Assembly (NCBI GenBank): GCA_964475955.1
Contig: CAYYZY010000047.1
Coordinates: forward strand, 1-45,906
Length of the DNA stretch: 45,906 nucleotides
Reading direction: 5' to 3'
Source: DATKZH01 sp964475955
GTDB lineage: Bacteria; Planctomycetota; Planctomycetia; Pirellulales; Thermoguttaceae
Numbering within the stretch: position 1 is the stretch's first letter; the number at the start of each line of letters is the position of its first letter. Under the pieces are notes generated by a model that did no database searches, was not told the DNA's origin, and worked only from the letters and a program-made list of their open reading frames with translations. Below, one piece after another: positions 25,450 through 34,032 of this stretch. Made by a program: the position numbers and the translations under genes.

Positions 25450-25713
25450 TCAACGGCTGGGCGAACCGGCGGGCTTCGGCTCGGCGGCCGTCCACGCGGC
25501 GGCGTCGAGGGGCTTCCACGCCCGAGCGCCGAGGTCGGCGAGCCGGCCGTCGGGGCTGGTGATCCGCATGGTCGGCTTGCCGACGTCGACGAGCTTCGGA
25601 TCGACGTGATACACGCTGCCCGTCTCCGCGCCCGGCAGTCTCGGCTTGCGGTTCCCCTCCGCGTCGAACCACGCGTTGTCGACGAATTTCTTTGACTGCG
25701 AATTCTCAATGAC
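25450..25713 (-). pseudogene. possible C-terminal gene fragment
   Basis: The reverse-strand frame reads NSQSKKFVDNAWFDAEGNRK, then ETGSVYHVDPKLVDVGKPTM and LADLGARAWKPLDAAAW before a stop at 25450. It looks protein-like and beta-rich, but there is no start codon with a ribosome-binding site. Its upstream side runs straight into an inverted copy of repeat A (25738-25808). I infer a 3' remnant whose 5' part was lost. No family was recognised. Confidence 0.3.
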
Positions 25714-25737
25714 CGTGCGCGGCTGGCCGACATAGGC

Positions 25738-25808
25738 CGTAGGGAACGCCCTCCCCGGCGTTCCGACTCCTCGGCGATTCCGCAGCGGCACAGAGGCCGT
25801 TCCCTACC
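25738..25808 (-). repeat. dispersed repeat family A (inverted copy)
   Basis: Read leftward it gives the GGAACGGCCTCTGTGCCGCT order, the CGGAATCGCCGAGGAG centre and the terminal GGGCGTTCCCTA seen at 10951 and 24171. Confidence 0.75.
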
Positions 25809-25851
25809 GCGCGAGCGAGTGCGCCGGGGAATCGCGCACGGCCATCGACGT

Positions 25852-26934
25852 TCATGGTTGTTCCGCCTTGCCGGTCAACTCGTCGAGCGGCGTGTCGGGC
25901 TCGTGGTAGCGGCGGTAGATGCACGTCAGCGTGGTGTAGGTGAACAGGGCGTTGATCGGCCGGATCCGGATCAACACCCAGAAGACGAAGTAGGCGGCCA
26001 CCAACGCCAACAGGAAGTAAACGTAGTCGATCGCCACGCGAACGGCGAAGGAGTCGACCGCGGCGATCCACGGCACCCGGCCCCCCAGCCCGTGAAACAG
26101 CCAGGCGGCCGCCGGGACGGTCACCACCAGGTAGAGAAGCACCGCCCAGGAGTGGCCCGCCTCGACGGCCCGCTCGGGGCAGTAGGCCATGCACCGCATA
26201 CAGCTTTCGCACCACATGGTCCAGTAGGGCCGGGCGCGCGAGCGGCCGCGCATGCGGATCGCGCCGAAGGGGCATTTTTCCGCACACCGGCCGCAGCCCG
26301 TGCAGCGGTGGTTGGCGAAGAAGAGCTTGGCCAGGAAGAACCGGCCGGCCACGAGATAGGCCAGCGAGACCGGCAGCAAGAAGAGCCCCAAGAGCAGGGG
26401 AATCCAGCCGCCGAACCGCCGCTCGCCGGCCAGCAGACGCTGCACGTAGCGCTCGGCTTTGGGCCTGGCGTGGGCGATGATGTCGGCGGCCGCCGCCGGG
26501 GCGAACCCGGTATGGGCGGCGATCCAGTTCGACGGCATGTCGATCCCCAGCACGCCGCGCACCCGATAGCCCTTCAGCACGAGAATCAGCCACAGCAGGT
26601 ACCCGCCCGTCCCTTCCAGGCCCGGGAACCGAAACGGGCCGAACTTCGTGCCGGCCCGCGTGAGGGCCACGAAGGCGTGCGTGCCGGCGCCGCGGGGGAG
26701 CCGGCAGGCGAGCCGGATCATCGGCCACGTGGCCGTGAAGGCGTGGGTGGGGAGCAGCAGCCCGACGAGATGGGCGTCGCCCCGTTTCGGCCCCGCCCCG
26801 GCCGGGCCCGCTTCCACGCGGTGGACGTCGACCGCGACGCCCGCCGCCTCGATCGTCTCACGCATCCAATGGGCCACGCGGAGCGTGTTTCCCGTGCCGC
26901 TCATCACGTGCAGCTTAGCACTCTCGTACGGCAA
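25852..26934 (-). CDS. EFR1-type flavodoxin-ferredoxin membrane hybrid protein
   Basis: The protein has 360 residues from a TTG at 26934, chosen because AAAGGAG lies 7 bases upstream and the product then begins at the first strand of the flavodoxin fold. The FMN phosphate loop SGTGNT is at 12-17. A membrane helix (about 176-197) separates this domain from two 4Fe-4S motifs: CTGCGRCAEKCP (Cys211, 214, 217, 221) and CESCMRCMAYCP (Cys242, 245, 248, 252). Two or more helices follow (about 264-282 and 300-324). EFrodoxin-type proteins join flavodoxin and ferredoxin. The membrane segments suggest electron transfer at the membrane to or from an unknown partner. Confidence 0.83.
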   Translation of the reverse strand: MPYESAKLHVMSGTGNTLRVAHWMRETIEAAGVAVDVHRVEAGPAGAGPKRGDAHLVGLLLPTHAFTATWPMIRLACRLPRGAGTHAFVALTRAGTKFGPFRFPGLEGTGGYLLWLILVLKGYRVRGVLGIDMPSNWIAAHTGFAPAAAADIIAHARPKAERYVQRLLAGERRFGGWIPLLLGLFLLPVSLAYLVAGRFFLAKLFFANHRCTGCGRCAEKCPFGAIRMRGRSRARPYWTMWCESCMRCMAYCPERAVEAGHSWAVLLYLVVTVPAAAWLFHGLGGRVPWIAAVDSFAVRVAIDYVYFLLALVAAYFVFWVLIRIRPINALFTYTTLTCIYRRYHEPDTPLDELTGKAEQP

Positions 26935-26965
26935 ATCGAGGCTCCTTTCGAGGGCCGCGCGGGTC

Positions 26966-27001
26966 GGGTGCCATGGCCACGCACGCGTGGCCATGGCACC
27001 C
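26966..27001. terminator. perfect 17-bp inverted repeat (family G)
   Basis: The arms GGGTGCCATGGCCACGC and GCGTGGCCATGGCACCC are perfectly complementary around the two bases AC. It lies between the DUF1080 gene (3' end at 27015) and the start of the EFR1 gene, so it could end the DUF1080 transcript. It is also one of the dispersed palindromes of this genome type. Confidence 0.5.
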
Positions 27002-27014
27002 TGGCGACCGGAAC

Positions 27015-27917
27015 TCAGTACGCCCGCTCTTCCTTCTTCACGACTTCTTTGATCTTGGCGACTTCTTCGGGCTTGAGCCGGCGGATGCGGACGTTGCGGA
27101 TCCGGCCCTCGGTCATGTACGAGGCGAAGCCGAAGGGCTTGCAGAGGTCGACCTCGATGCGCGTGTCGAACTTGTGGCCCTTGCGCACGAGGTCGACGCA
27201 CTTGACGTCTTCCTCGTCATCGTCGTCTTTCTCGTCCTTGGCGTCGTCGTCCGGGTCGTAGATCCAGCACTCGATCTTCGGCTCGCTCACGCGGATGCGG
27301 ATCTTGTACCACTCTTTGTCTTCAAAGCTCTTGAACCGGGTGGTGATGTTGTCCGAGGCGTCGTAGTAGTCGACGCAGGAGATGCCCACCACCGTGCCGG
27401 CCCAGCCGCCGGTGACGAAGCTGACGTAATCCTTGCCCACGGGGAAGGTGGTCGTCGCGAAGAAGTCGATGCCCCGGGTGCGGCACGCCTCGAACTGCAC
27501 CTCGTAGTTCTCCGTGGTGCCGACGGGCAGCTCCTTGCCCGACCACGTGATCCCGGTCATCGGGTCGCCCATGCCGAGCACGATCGCGCCGTCCTTGACT
27601 TCGACCTCGCCGTCGCCGCCGAAGACGGGCACCTTCCAGCCCTTGAGCGAACGCCCGTCGAACATCCGCTTCCAGGCGTAGGGGTCCTTCTTCTTGGCGG
27701 GCCTCTCGGCGTCGGCCGCCTTCTTCACCCTCTCGGCCTTCGGGGAAGGGCCCGCTTCGGCGGCCACGGCCGGGACGCCCGCCTGGACGGCCAGCAGTGC
27801 GGCCAGCACCGCCACCAGCGCCGCCGCCAGCGCCGCCGCCGATCGCGGCAGTCGCCCCCCCGCGAACCCGATCGCCCGACGCCGAACGTTCACTCCACCG
27901 TGCTTCGCTATCTTCAT
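27015..27917 (-). CDS. secreted DUF1080 (3-keto-disaccharide hydrolase-like) protein
   Basis: The protein has 300 residues from the ATG at 27917, which is preceded by GGGAG. An unusually long Arg-rich N-region and a hydrophobic core (ALAAALVAVLAALLAVQAG) form the export signal. Residues ~80-285 match DUF1080: the start WKRMFDGRSLKGWKVP, then DGAIVLGMGDPMTGITW, YEVQFEACRTRGIDFFAT and a final RNVRIRRL strand. The family has been linked to 3-keto-glycoside hydrolysis, together with Gfo/Idh/MocA oxidases such as that at 36845. A short, very acidic insert (DPDDDAKDEKDDDDEEDVKC) interrupts the second half. Confidence 0.85.
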   Translation of the reverse strand: MKIAKHGGVNVRRRAIGFAGGRLPRSAAALAAALVAVLAALLAVQAGVPAVAAEAGPSPKAERVKKAADAERPAKKKDPYAWKRMFDGRSLKGWKVPVFGGDGEVEVKDGAIVLGMGDPMTGITWSGKELPVGTTENYEVQFEACRTRGIDFFATTTFPVGKDYVSFVTGGWAGTVVGISCVDYYDASDNITTRFKSFEDKEWYKIRIRVSEPKIECWIYDPDDDAKDEKDDDDEEDVKCVDLVRKGHKFDTRIEVDLCKPFGFASYMTEGRIRNVRIRRLKPEEVAKIKEVVKKEERAY

Positions 27918-27977
27918 GACGTATCTCCCAGCCAAATTCGGTTGACTCACTTCCTTACTCTTCCGTATTTCCTGCTC

Positions 27978-28014
27978 TCTTCTTCGCGCCTCCGCGCCTT
28001 TGCGAGAGCCCTCT
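27978..28014 (-). repeat. dispersed repeat family F
   Basis: On the reverse strand it reads CTCGCAAAGGCGCGGAGG followed by CGCGAAGA, close to the copy at 22064-22100. It lies between the Nramp-like gene and the DUF1080 gene. Confidence 0.6.
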
Positions 28015-28036
28015 TGCTTAGTCCTTTTTATCCCAC

Positions 28037-29305
28037 TCACCTGAACCCGAAAATCCCCATCACCGCCGGTTGGATCTTGACGTACATCACGGCGGCGATG
28101 CCGAACAGCACGACGGCGCCGACCAGCACGAACACCGCGGCCCAGCCCCAAAGCGGCCGGCCCTTGGTCGACGCGCTGTCGAAGAGCACGACGATCATGG
28201 CGATGGTGCCCAGCGGCACGGCCAACATGGTCGAGGCCTGCCCCACCGTGATGGCCTGGACCGTCAGGTTCACGCCCTGCATTTCCTCCATGTAGATCAG
28301 AAACAGCGCGGTGCCCATGCCGATCAACAGCACCAGCGTGGCGAACACCTTGGTGGGCCGCGACTCGAGCTGCCCGCCCAGCCCCAGGCCGTCGTTCAAC
28401 AGCACGCCGCCGATGACCGAGTTGGTGATGAAGCTGGAAAAGGCCGCGCAGAAGAACCCGAGGCTGAAGATCAGCCGCGCGAAGTCGGCCCCGAAGCCCT
28501 CTTCAAGCTGGCCGATCATCATCTCGAAGTTGACTTTGCCCGGCTCGACGCCGAGCGGGTGGATCACCGCCGCCGCGGTGACCATGATCATGGCCCCGAT
28601 GAGCGTGAGGAAGACCGAGGCCAGCACGGTGTCGGCCACGCCGCTGGCGAAGTCCTTCTCCGTCCATCCCTTGGCCTTCACAAGATACGGCTGGAGGAAG
28701 GCGGCCACCAGCACGAACGTCGTGGCCACCAGCCCGCCGATGATCACCCAGTCGATGCCGGGAGGAAGTGAGGGCACCAACATGCCCTGAACCATCTGGA
28801 CCAGGTCGGGTTTGGCGAAGATCAGGTTGATGAAGAACGCGCAGGCCATGAACACGAGAAAGAACGTCATCATCTTCTCGAGCACGACGTAGAACCGCTT
28901 GAAGCCGAACAGGAAGGCGATCGCCAGCGCGGTGAACAGCACGGGCCAAACGTACGGTTTCACGTCGGGGAAAAGGGCCGCCATGCCCCCCTTCACGCCC
29001 AGGGCGTTGCCGAACTGGAAGGCGGCGTCGACCGAAAAGAGCGACAGCCCGCAGAGCACGGCGTACCACCGGCCCAGCTTCTTGGCCGCCAGGCTGAGGA
29101 AGGTCTCTTCGCTGTAAATGCCGAACCACATGAAGATCGCCAGGAACCCGGCCATCAGCGCGCCCGAAAGGAGCGAGATCCATAGGAGCTGGTAGCCGTA
29201 GCCGGCGCCCGTCTTCGACATCAGCGTCACGCTGCCCGGCCCGATGATGCACGCGCCCACGATGAACGCCGGACCGATCCGCGCCAGCAGGCTCTTCTTC
29301 GCCAT
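28037..29305 (-). CDS. Nramp-fold transporter lacking the canonical metal-site motif
   Basis: The protein has 422 residues from the ATG at 29305 (GGAGG 7 bases upstream) with about eleven hydrophobic helices. The fold is that of the Nramp family: the first helix reads FIVGACIIGPGSVTLMSKTG and helix 6 contains FVLVAAFLQPYLVKAKGW. In classical Nramp proteins the first motif is DPGN and helix 6 carries MPHN. Here these are GPGS (22-25) and AFLQPY (202-207), so the Asp, Asn and Met ligands for Mn/Fe are all absent. I infer a divergent subfamily with another substrate. It is upstream of the DUF1080 gene on the same strand, with 120 bases between them. Confidence 0.82.
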   Translation of the reverse strand: MAKKSLLARIGPAFIVGACIIGPGSVTLMSKTGAGYGYQLLWISLLSGALMAGFLAIFMWFGIYSEETFLSLAAKKLGRWYAVLCGLSLFSVDAAFQFGNALGVKGGMAALFPDVKPYVWPVLFTALAIAFLFGFKRFYVVLEKMMTFFLVFMACAFFINLIFAKPDLVQMVQGMLVPSLPPGIDWVIIGGLVATTFVLVAAFLQPYLVKAKGWTEKDFASGVADTVLASVFLTLIGAMIMVTAAAVIHPLGVEPGKVNFEMMIGQLEEGFGADFARLIFSLGFFCAAFSSFITNSVIGGVLLNDGLGLGGQLESRPTKVFATLVLLIGMGTALFLIYMEEMQGVNLTVQAITVGQASTMLAVPLGTIAMIVVLFDSASTKGRPLWGWAAVFVLVGAVVLFGIAAVMYVKIQPAVMGIFGFR

Positions 29306-29510
29306 CGAGGTTCCTCCAGGCAGGTTCGTCCGCGCGGCGCGACGGGCGACCGCCACGCCCGCATGGGCCGGCCCCTATTCGCAGGATCGCCGCCGGCCAG
29401 GTCCCCATCATAACGCGGCGCCGGCCGCGATGCCACCGCGTACGGGCCCTCACGCCTGCGCCGAGGGATAGCCTGAGGCCGCCGGCCGCATCGCTTGCCG
29501 GCGCAAACGG

Positions 29511-29900
29511 TCAGGGCTCCGGTTCGTCCCAGAACCGCCCGAACAGCCACCGCGCCACCGCCCACACGGCGAGGCACCGAGCCCAGCCGTACGGCTGCCA
29601 GATGAGCCAGGTCGAAGCCCCCAAGGCACGGCCCAAAAGGATCGCCGGCGCCACCATGCGGGCGGCGCCGAAGCGGAGCCGGCAGAGCGTCGCCCAGAAG
29701 GCCAGTATCCACACCGAAGCGCCGGCGACCATCGCCGCCGGACCGATCTCGAGCAGCCACTGTGCCAGCGGGTTCGCGTCGTGCGCGAACCGGTAGCCCT
29801 CCCGCCAGTACCGGCCCGGCTGGTAGGCGATCGTGACCCCCACGTCGATCGCGCACATTACCGCGGGGCCAATGCACGTCCACATGCGCCTGGAGAGCAT
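29511..29900 (-). CDS. small polytopic membrane protein
   Basis: The protein has 129 residues from the ATG at 29900 with four hydrophobic helices: GPAVMCAIDVGVTIAYQPG, WLLEIGPAAMVAGASVWILA, MVAPAILLGRALGASTWLIW and CLAVWAVARWLFG. The D-x-G-V-T pattern in helix 1 and the RFAHDANPLAQ loop resemble DUF5658-like small membrane proteins, but the match is only impressionistic. Upstream codons in the same frame arise from repeat H and are not part of the gene. The function is unknown. Confidence 0.6.
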   Translation of the reverse strand: MLSRRMWTCIGPAVMCAIDVGVTIAYQPGRYWREGYRFAHDANPLAQWLLEIGPAAMVAGASVWILAFWATLCRLRFGAARMVAPAILLGRALGASTWLIWQPYGWARCLAVWAVARWLFGRFWDEPEP

Positions 29901-29966
29901 CGCTTTCGACTCGCGGTTCGGGGACGGCCGTGTCCGGAATCCGGGCCTCGTATCACGCAACGTGAC

Positions 29967-30046
29967 CAGGGCGGAGCCCCGTCGTACGCCGAAGGCGTTC
30001 CGTACCTTAGCCCGGGGTTGCGAAGCTACCCCGGGGCTCGAACTAC
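29967..30046. repeat. dispersed repeat family H with GC hairpin
   Basis: It contains GTACGCCGAAGGCGTTCC and the hairpin GCCCGGGG...CCCCGGGGC (30010-30037). It sits immediately 3' of the GH116 gene stop (30055) and could serve as its transcript end. Confidence 0.55.
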
Positions 30047-30054
30047 CCCGACGA

Positions 30055-33000
30055 CTATTCGAAGTCGATCTTGACAACCAGCGCCCGGTCGGCCCCCACG
30101 ACTGCCGGTTCCGCAAGCTCCACGCGGACTTCGCCTCCCGCCACGGAGAGCGTCGACCCTACCGGCTCTTCCGCGACCTCGACCTCCACGCGGGCCGGCT
30201 TGCGGCCTTCGGGCACCTCGAACACGAGCGACGACACCCGAAGCGAACCGTACCGCACTTCGAGCCGCTCCGTCTGCCGGTTACCTTCGCGCCGCTGGCA
30301 AAAAAACCCCCATCCTTCGGCGGCCGTGAACATCGACGCGTGGTCGTCCGGCCGCCACACGGGCTTGAACCCGATCCGGCCGGCGGGGCCGTCGTACACG
30401 TAGCCCTGGCACGCCAAGAGCATCGACCAGACGCTCATCGCTCGGGCGTAGAACTTGCCGCACTCGTCGTCGCCGAAGGGGTTTCCACTGTAGCCCCACG
30501 ACGCGGTACGGGCCGGCGTGAGCCCCTCGCGCAGCCGGCCGTCGTAGCGCAAGGCGACGGCCCGCGCCGCGGTGAACCCTTCTCGCACAAGCCCCGCCTG
30601 AACCATCGCCGCGGCGGCCGCGTACTCGAAGCCGGTCATCACTTCGTCGCCGTAGCGGATCACCTTGGGCGGCCGTTGTTCGCCCTCGGGCCAGACGATC
30701 ATCTGCATGCCCGGGTCCTCGTCGGCCACGAACTTGCGCGGCACCTGGGTCAGCCCGGCCATGTTGCCGCGGAAGTTGGTCGCGAAGAGCGTGCCCAACG
30801 CCGTGCGCACGTGATCGGGCGGGTAGACCCACCCCAGGTCGAGCTGGTGCGCCCACCACTGGCCGAGGACCTGGTCGATGTGGCAGCCACGGCCGTAGTC
30901 CTCGTGCGGCGTCGGCTCGCGTATCTGCACGTAGTACTCGCCGGTGAAGAGCGTGGCGTCCTGCTTCTTGCCGCCGAAGTTGCGGACGCGGGCGTATCGC
31001 TCGGCCGCTTCGGGCTCGTCCTGGAGTAGGGCCATCTTCTCGGCGGCGGCCAGCGCGGCCAGGTACAGGGTGCCCAGCCAGGAAGAACTGCCGCCGAGCG
31101 CGCCGTCGAGCGTGTTCCACTGCGGCCCGGCCAGCACGCCGTCTTCGTCCTCGTCCCAGGTGGCGATCACGTAGTCCATCGCCCGGCGGATGCCGGCCCA
31201 GTTCTCGGCGAGCCACGCGCCGTCGGCCGACGTCAGGTGCTCGCGATACGCGTTGAGCACGGCGCCGCACTGGCCGTCGAACGCCGGGTGCGACTTGGGC
31301 TGGCGGTGGGGAATCGCGCCCTCGGGCGACTGGAACCGGAACTCCTGCTCGCGCATGCGCCGGGCGATCGACGGGAACAGGCGCGCGTGCGCCTGGGCGT
31401 AGTGCCACACGTGGTTGCAGTTGCCGTGGCAGCAGCCCGACGTCGGGCAACACCCCTCCCACGCGCCGAAGTAGCCGTCCTTGGCCCAGAAGCACGTACG
31501 GCTCCGCAGGATGGCCACCTGGGAGCTGAGCCGGTCGAGCAGCCAGTGCGGCAGGTTCGAGGCGTAGAGCGTGTCGTGGTAGAGGTGCGTCTTGGCGGTC
31601 AACTCATCGAGATTCGCGCGCAGGTCTCGGGCGACGGCCAGCGCGTCGGGCCACACCTCTGCGTACCTGTTGCCCGGCCCACCCCATGGGCCGTTGCCGT
31701 GGCGGCCGTTCGGGAAATGCCAGGCGAGAACAAACGGCACGGTACGACGCTCGCGCGGGGCCAGCCGAAAGTCGGCGCACAGGGCGCCGTCGAGCGTCTC
31801 GCCCTCGTTGGAAGGCCCCGCCCGATCGGGCCCGGAAATCGAGCCCCGGGAGGCGAAATCGCCGGCCAGGCCCTCGAGATCCTCCCACGAAGCGCCGGCG
31901 GAAACCGGATCGGCCAGGGCCGTCAGGACCATGTCGCCGGAGCTGGGAGCGTCGGCCGGTTGGTCGGCCGTCATGTGCAGGAGCGTGATGCCCCCCTCAT
32001 GCAGCACGCGGTTGCGATTGCCGCCGTAGCCCTTGTAGGCGCGGCCCGCGATCGGCTCATCGGCCAGGTAGCCGACGGCGTTCTGTTGCGCGGCCAGGAA
32101 AGCCACGTCGACGGGCCGGTCGGTGGGATTCTCCGCGGAAAGAAGGAAGACCGCGCAGGGGATCGTCGCGCTCGGTACCTGCAAAGGCACCAGTGGGTTG
32201 AACGTTTCCATGCGCACCTCGACCGGCACCCCGTCATCCTCGAACGCGTACCACCCCAACGGATACTCCCCGCGGAAGCGAAGGCCCTTCATGGCGGCGA
32301 ACGGGCCGACCGGCGTCGCTTGCAGAGCGCGGACGACCGGCTCGTCCTTGCCCTGCTTGACGCGGACGGCGAAGAAGCTGTGCGGCACGGTCGCGTGCTT
32401 GTGGTTGTTGAAGATCTGCCACACGTGCCGCTCCGCCCGGCCGTTGATCTGGATGCAGCCCGTGCCGATGCCGCCCAGCGGCAGGCTGATCGCCTCGAGG
32501 TGCTCGTCGCGATAGACCGTCGGCTCGCCCTCGGCCAGTAGCGCGGGGTCGGCCATCAGCTCGGCCCGCCGCTTGTCGCGCTCGGCCGCCTGCTCGGCGC
32601 GGAGCGCTTGCTGCCGACGGAGCCGCTGCTCCTTCGCGCGGGCAAGCTCGCGGCGCCGCTCGCCCCAACCCATGGCGTCGGCATGCGCTTCGACGTCGCA
32701 CGGGCAGAGGGCCCGGCGGTAGAAGGCCACTTCGTCGACCCAGCAGTCCATCAGCTCGGAGCCGGCCGGGCGCGAGGAGGCGATCGACAGCGGGCGCTCG
32801 ACCTCGCCGAAGTTGAACGTGTCGCGCACGCCCTCCACGTCGCACGGCACGCCGTCGACGAACAGCTTCATCTCCGGCCCCGCGCAGGTGACGGCCAGGT
32901 AGTACCATCGCCCTCGCTCCAGCGGCCCCTCGCCCACCCGATACCGCATCACCCTGCGCCCGTTCCAGACGGCCAGGCAAGAATAATCGCCCCATACGTG

Positions 33001-33522
33001 CAGGCTGAACCGCGTGAGGCGATGATCGCCGTCGGCCCGCTTGGCGAGGATGCACGGGTTGTAACCGGGGCCGGGCTTGAAGGTCGGCTTGAACCAGAGC
33101 TCGACGGTCGTCTCCTCGAGGTCGAGCCCCGGCGTTGGCCCCATGGTCAGATAGCGGCCCCCTTCGAGCACCACGGCCTTGCCCCCGCCGGGTCCTTCGG
33201 CGAACCGGGCATCGCCTCCCTTCACCTGGGTGTGGGCCGTGCCCTCGGTGTCGCGGCAGTCGCCCTCGAACCGCCAGTACGCCGCCAGGTCCGCGTCGGC
33301 CCTGACCAGCTCGGCGTATCGCTCGGCCGCCGGCTCGGCCGCGTGCAAGTCGGCCGGAATCAAGCAGCCGAGGGCCAGCGCCACAATCGGCGGCAAGAGG
33401 CAGCTCGAAAGCGGCGCACCACGAACTCTCGGAAGAGCCGCTTCTCGCTCCGCGAAAAGACGCTGGTTCGCGGAGCGAACAACGACACGGATTCTCTGGG
33501 CGATCCTTAGGCAATGATCCAT
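30055..33522 (-). CDS. secreted LamG - GH116 (beta-glucosidase-type) protein
   Basis: The protein has 1155 residues. The export segment LLPPIVALALGCLIPADLHA lies at about residues 41-60, after an odd basic N-region. A LamG/concanavalin-like domain follows (about 75-270: YWRFEGDCRDTEG, VELWFKPTFKPG, WVDEVAFYRRAL), then a charged helical linker. From about residue 330 comes the GBA2/GH116 N-domain (SLPLGGIGTGCIQINGRAE). The helical (alpha/alpha) catalytic domain contains GCCHGNCNHVWHYAQAHARL and TWDEDEDGVLAGPQW, in the order of known GH116 beta-glucosidases. It probably cleaves beta-glycosides outside the cytoplasm. Codons ~12-29 are contributed by repeat D. It is divergent from the lactate permease gene. 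Confidence 0.85.
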   Translation of the reverse strand: MDHCLRIAQRIRVVVRSANQRLFAEREAALPRVRGAPLSSCLLPPIVALALGCLIPADLHAAEPAAERYAELVRADADLAAYWRFEGDCRDTEGTAHTQVKGGDARFAEGPGGGKAVVLEGGRYLTMGPTPGLDLEETTVELWFKPTFKPGPGYNPCILAKRADGDHRLTRFSLHVWGDYSCLAVWNGRRVMRYRVGEGPLERGRWYYLAVTCAGPEMKLFVDGVPCDVEGVRDTFNFGEVERPLSIASSRPAGSELMDCWVDEVAFYRRALCPCDVEAHADAMGWGERRRELARAKEQRLRRQQALRAEQAAERDKRRAELMADPALLAEGEPTVYRDEHLEAISLPLGGIGTGCIQINGRAERHVWQIFNNHKHATVPHSFFAVRVKQGKDEPVVRALQATPVGPFAAMKGLRFRGEYPLGWYAFEDDGVPVEVRMETFNPLVPLQVPSATIPCAVFLLSAENPTDRPVDVAFLAAQQNAVGYLADEPIAGRAYKGYGGNRNRVLHEGGITLLHMTADQPADAPSSGDMVLTALADPVSAGASWEDLEGLAGDFASRGSISGPDRAGPSNEGETLDGALCADFRLAPRERRTVPFVLAWHFPNGRHGNGPWGGPGNRYAEVWPDALAVARDLRANLDELTAKTHLYHDTLYASNLPHWLLDRLSSQVAILRSRTCFWAKDGYFGAWEGCCPTSGCCHGNCNHVWHYAQAHARLFPSIARRMREQEFRFQSPEGAIPHRQPKSHPAFDGQCGAVLNAYREHLTSADGAWLAENWAGIRRAMDYVIATWDEDEDGVLAGPQWNTLDGALGGSSSWLGTLYLAALAAAEKMALLQDEPEAAERYARVRNFGGKKQDATLFTGEYYVQIREPTPHEDYGRGCHIDQVLGQWWAHQLDLGWVYPPDHVRTALGTLFATNFRGNMAGLTQVPRKFVADEDPGMQMIVWPEGEQRPPKVIRYGDEVMTGFEYAAAAAMVQAGLVREGFTAARAVALRYDGRLREGLTPARTASWGYSGNPFGDDECGKFYARAMSVWSMLLACQGYVYDGPAGRIGFKPVWRPDDHASMFTAAEGWGFFCQRREGNRQTERLEVRYGSLRVSSLVFEVPEGRKPARVEVEVAEEPVGSTLSVAGGEVRVELAEPAVVGADRALVVKIDFE
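33437..33488. repeat. dispersed double-hairpin repeat family D, inside the GH116 5' coding end
   Basis: GCTTCTCGCTCCGCGAAAAG is followed by GGTTCGCGGAGCGAACAACG. The second copy at 38191-38242 lies between genes. Here the element falls within codons ~12-29 of the GH116 gene, ahead of the signal peptide. Confidence 0.7.
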
Positions 33523-34032
33523 GGTCGTCGTCCCCCAAGAAAATGAACTCGGATGCTCACTTGCCGCCTCATCGGGGCATTGTAGGACGGGCGCACCCGC
33601 CACACCAGCAGAAGATCGTCTCCACGAGCCACGGCGTTCCCGGCCCGCACCGGCCGGAACAGGTAGCGAGGGCGGTCCGCCCGGTTGAGCCCCCCGACCC
33701 CACTTCCGACTGGAACGCTTGACAGGCGACGTCCGTTCCGTCATGGTCATGGCGTCGCCTGGCGAGCCGCGACCAACGCAGCAGGCACACTCCGTGTGCC
33801 GCGGTCGGCGAAGCAGGCCCGCGCCGTGCCCCGCAACGGGCGGACCGCCCACGGCTCGGGCCTGCCACGGAGATCGAAGAACCACGGAGTGGCATGCGAG
33901 GCACGGAGGCCTCTTGCTGCCCATGGCGAGCGTCGTCGGCCGGCGCGCCGCGGTGGCGGCACCCCGCGCGAAGCCGCCGGCATTCGGGGCGGATTGGCCA
34001 GGGGCAATGTACCCTTCTCTCGCAGGAGGCCC
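33523..34032. other. divergent spacer between the GH116 and lactate permease genes
   Basis: No gene was found in these 510 bases. A perfect 7-bp hairpin, GGCACAC/GTGTGCC with loop TCC, is at 33784-33800. Promoters for both flanking genes should lie here, but I see no clear box pair. Confidence 0.5.
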
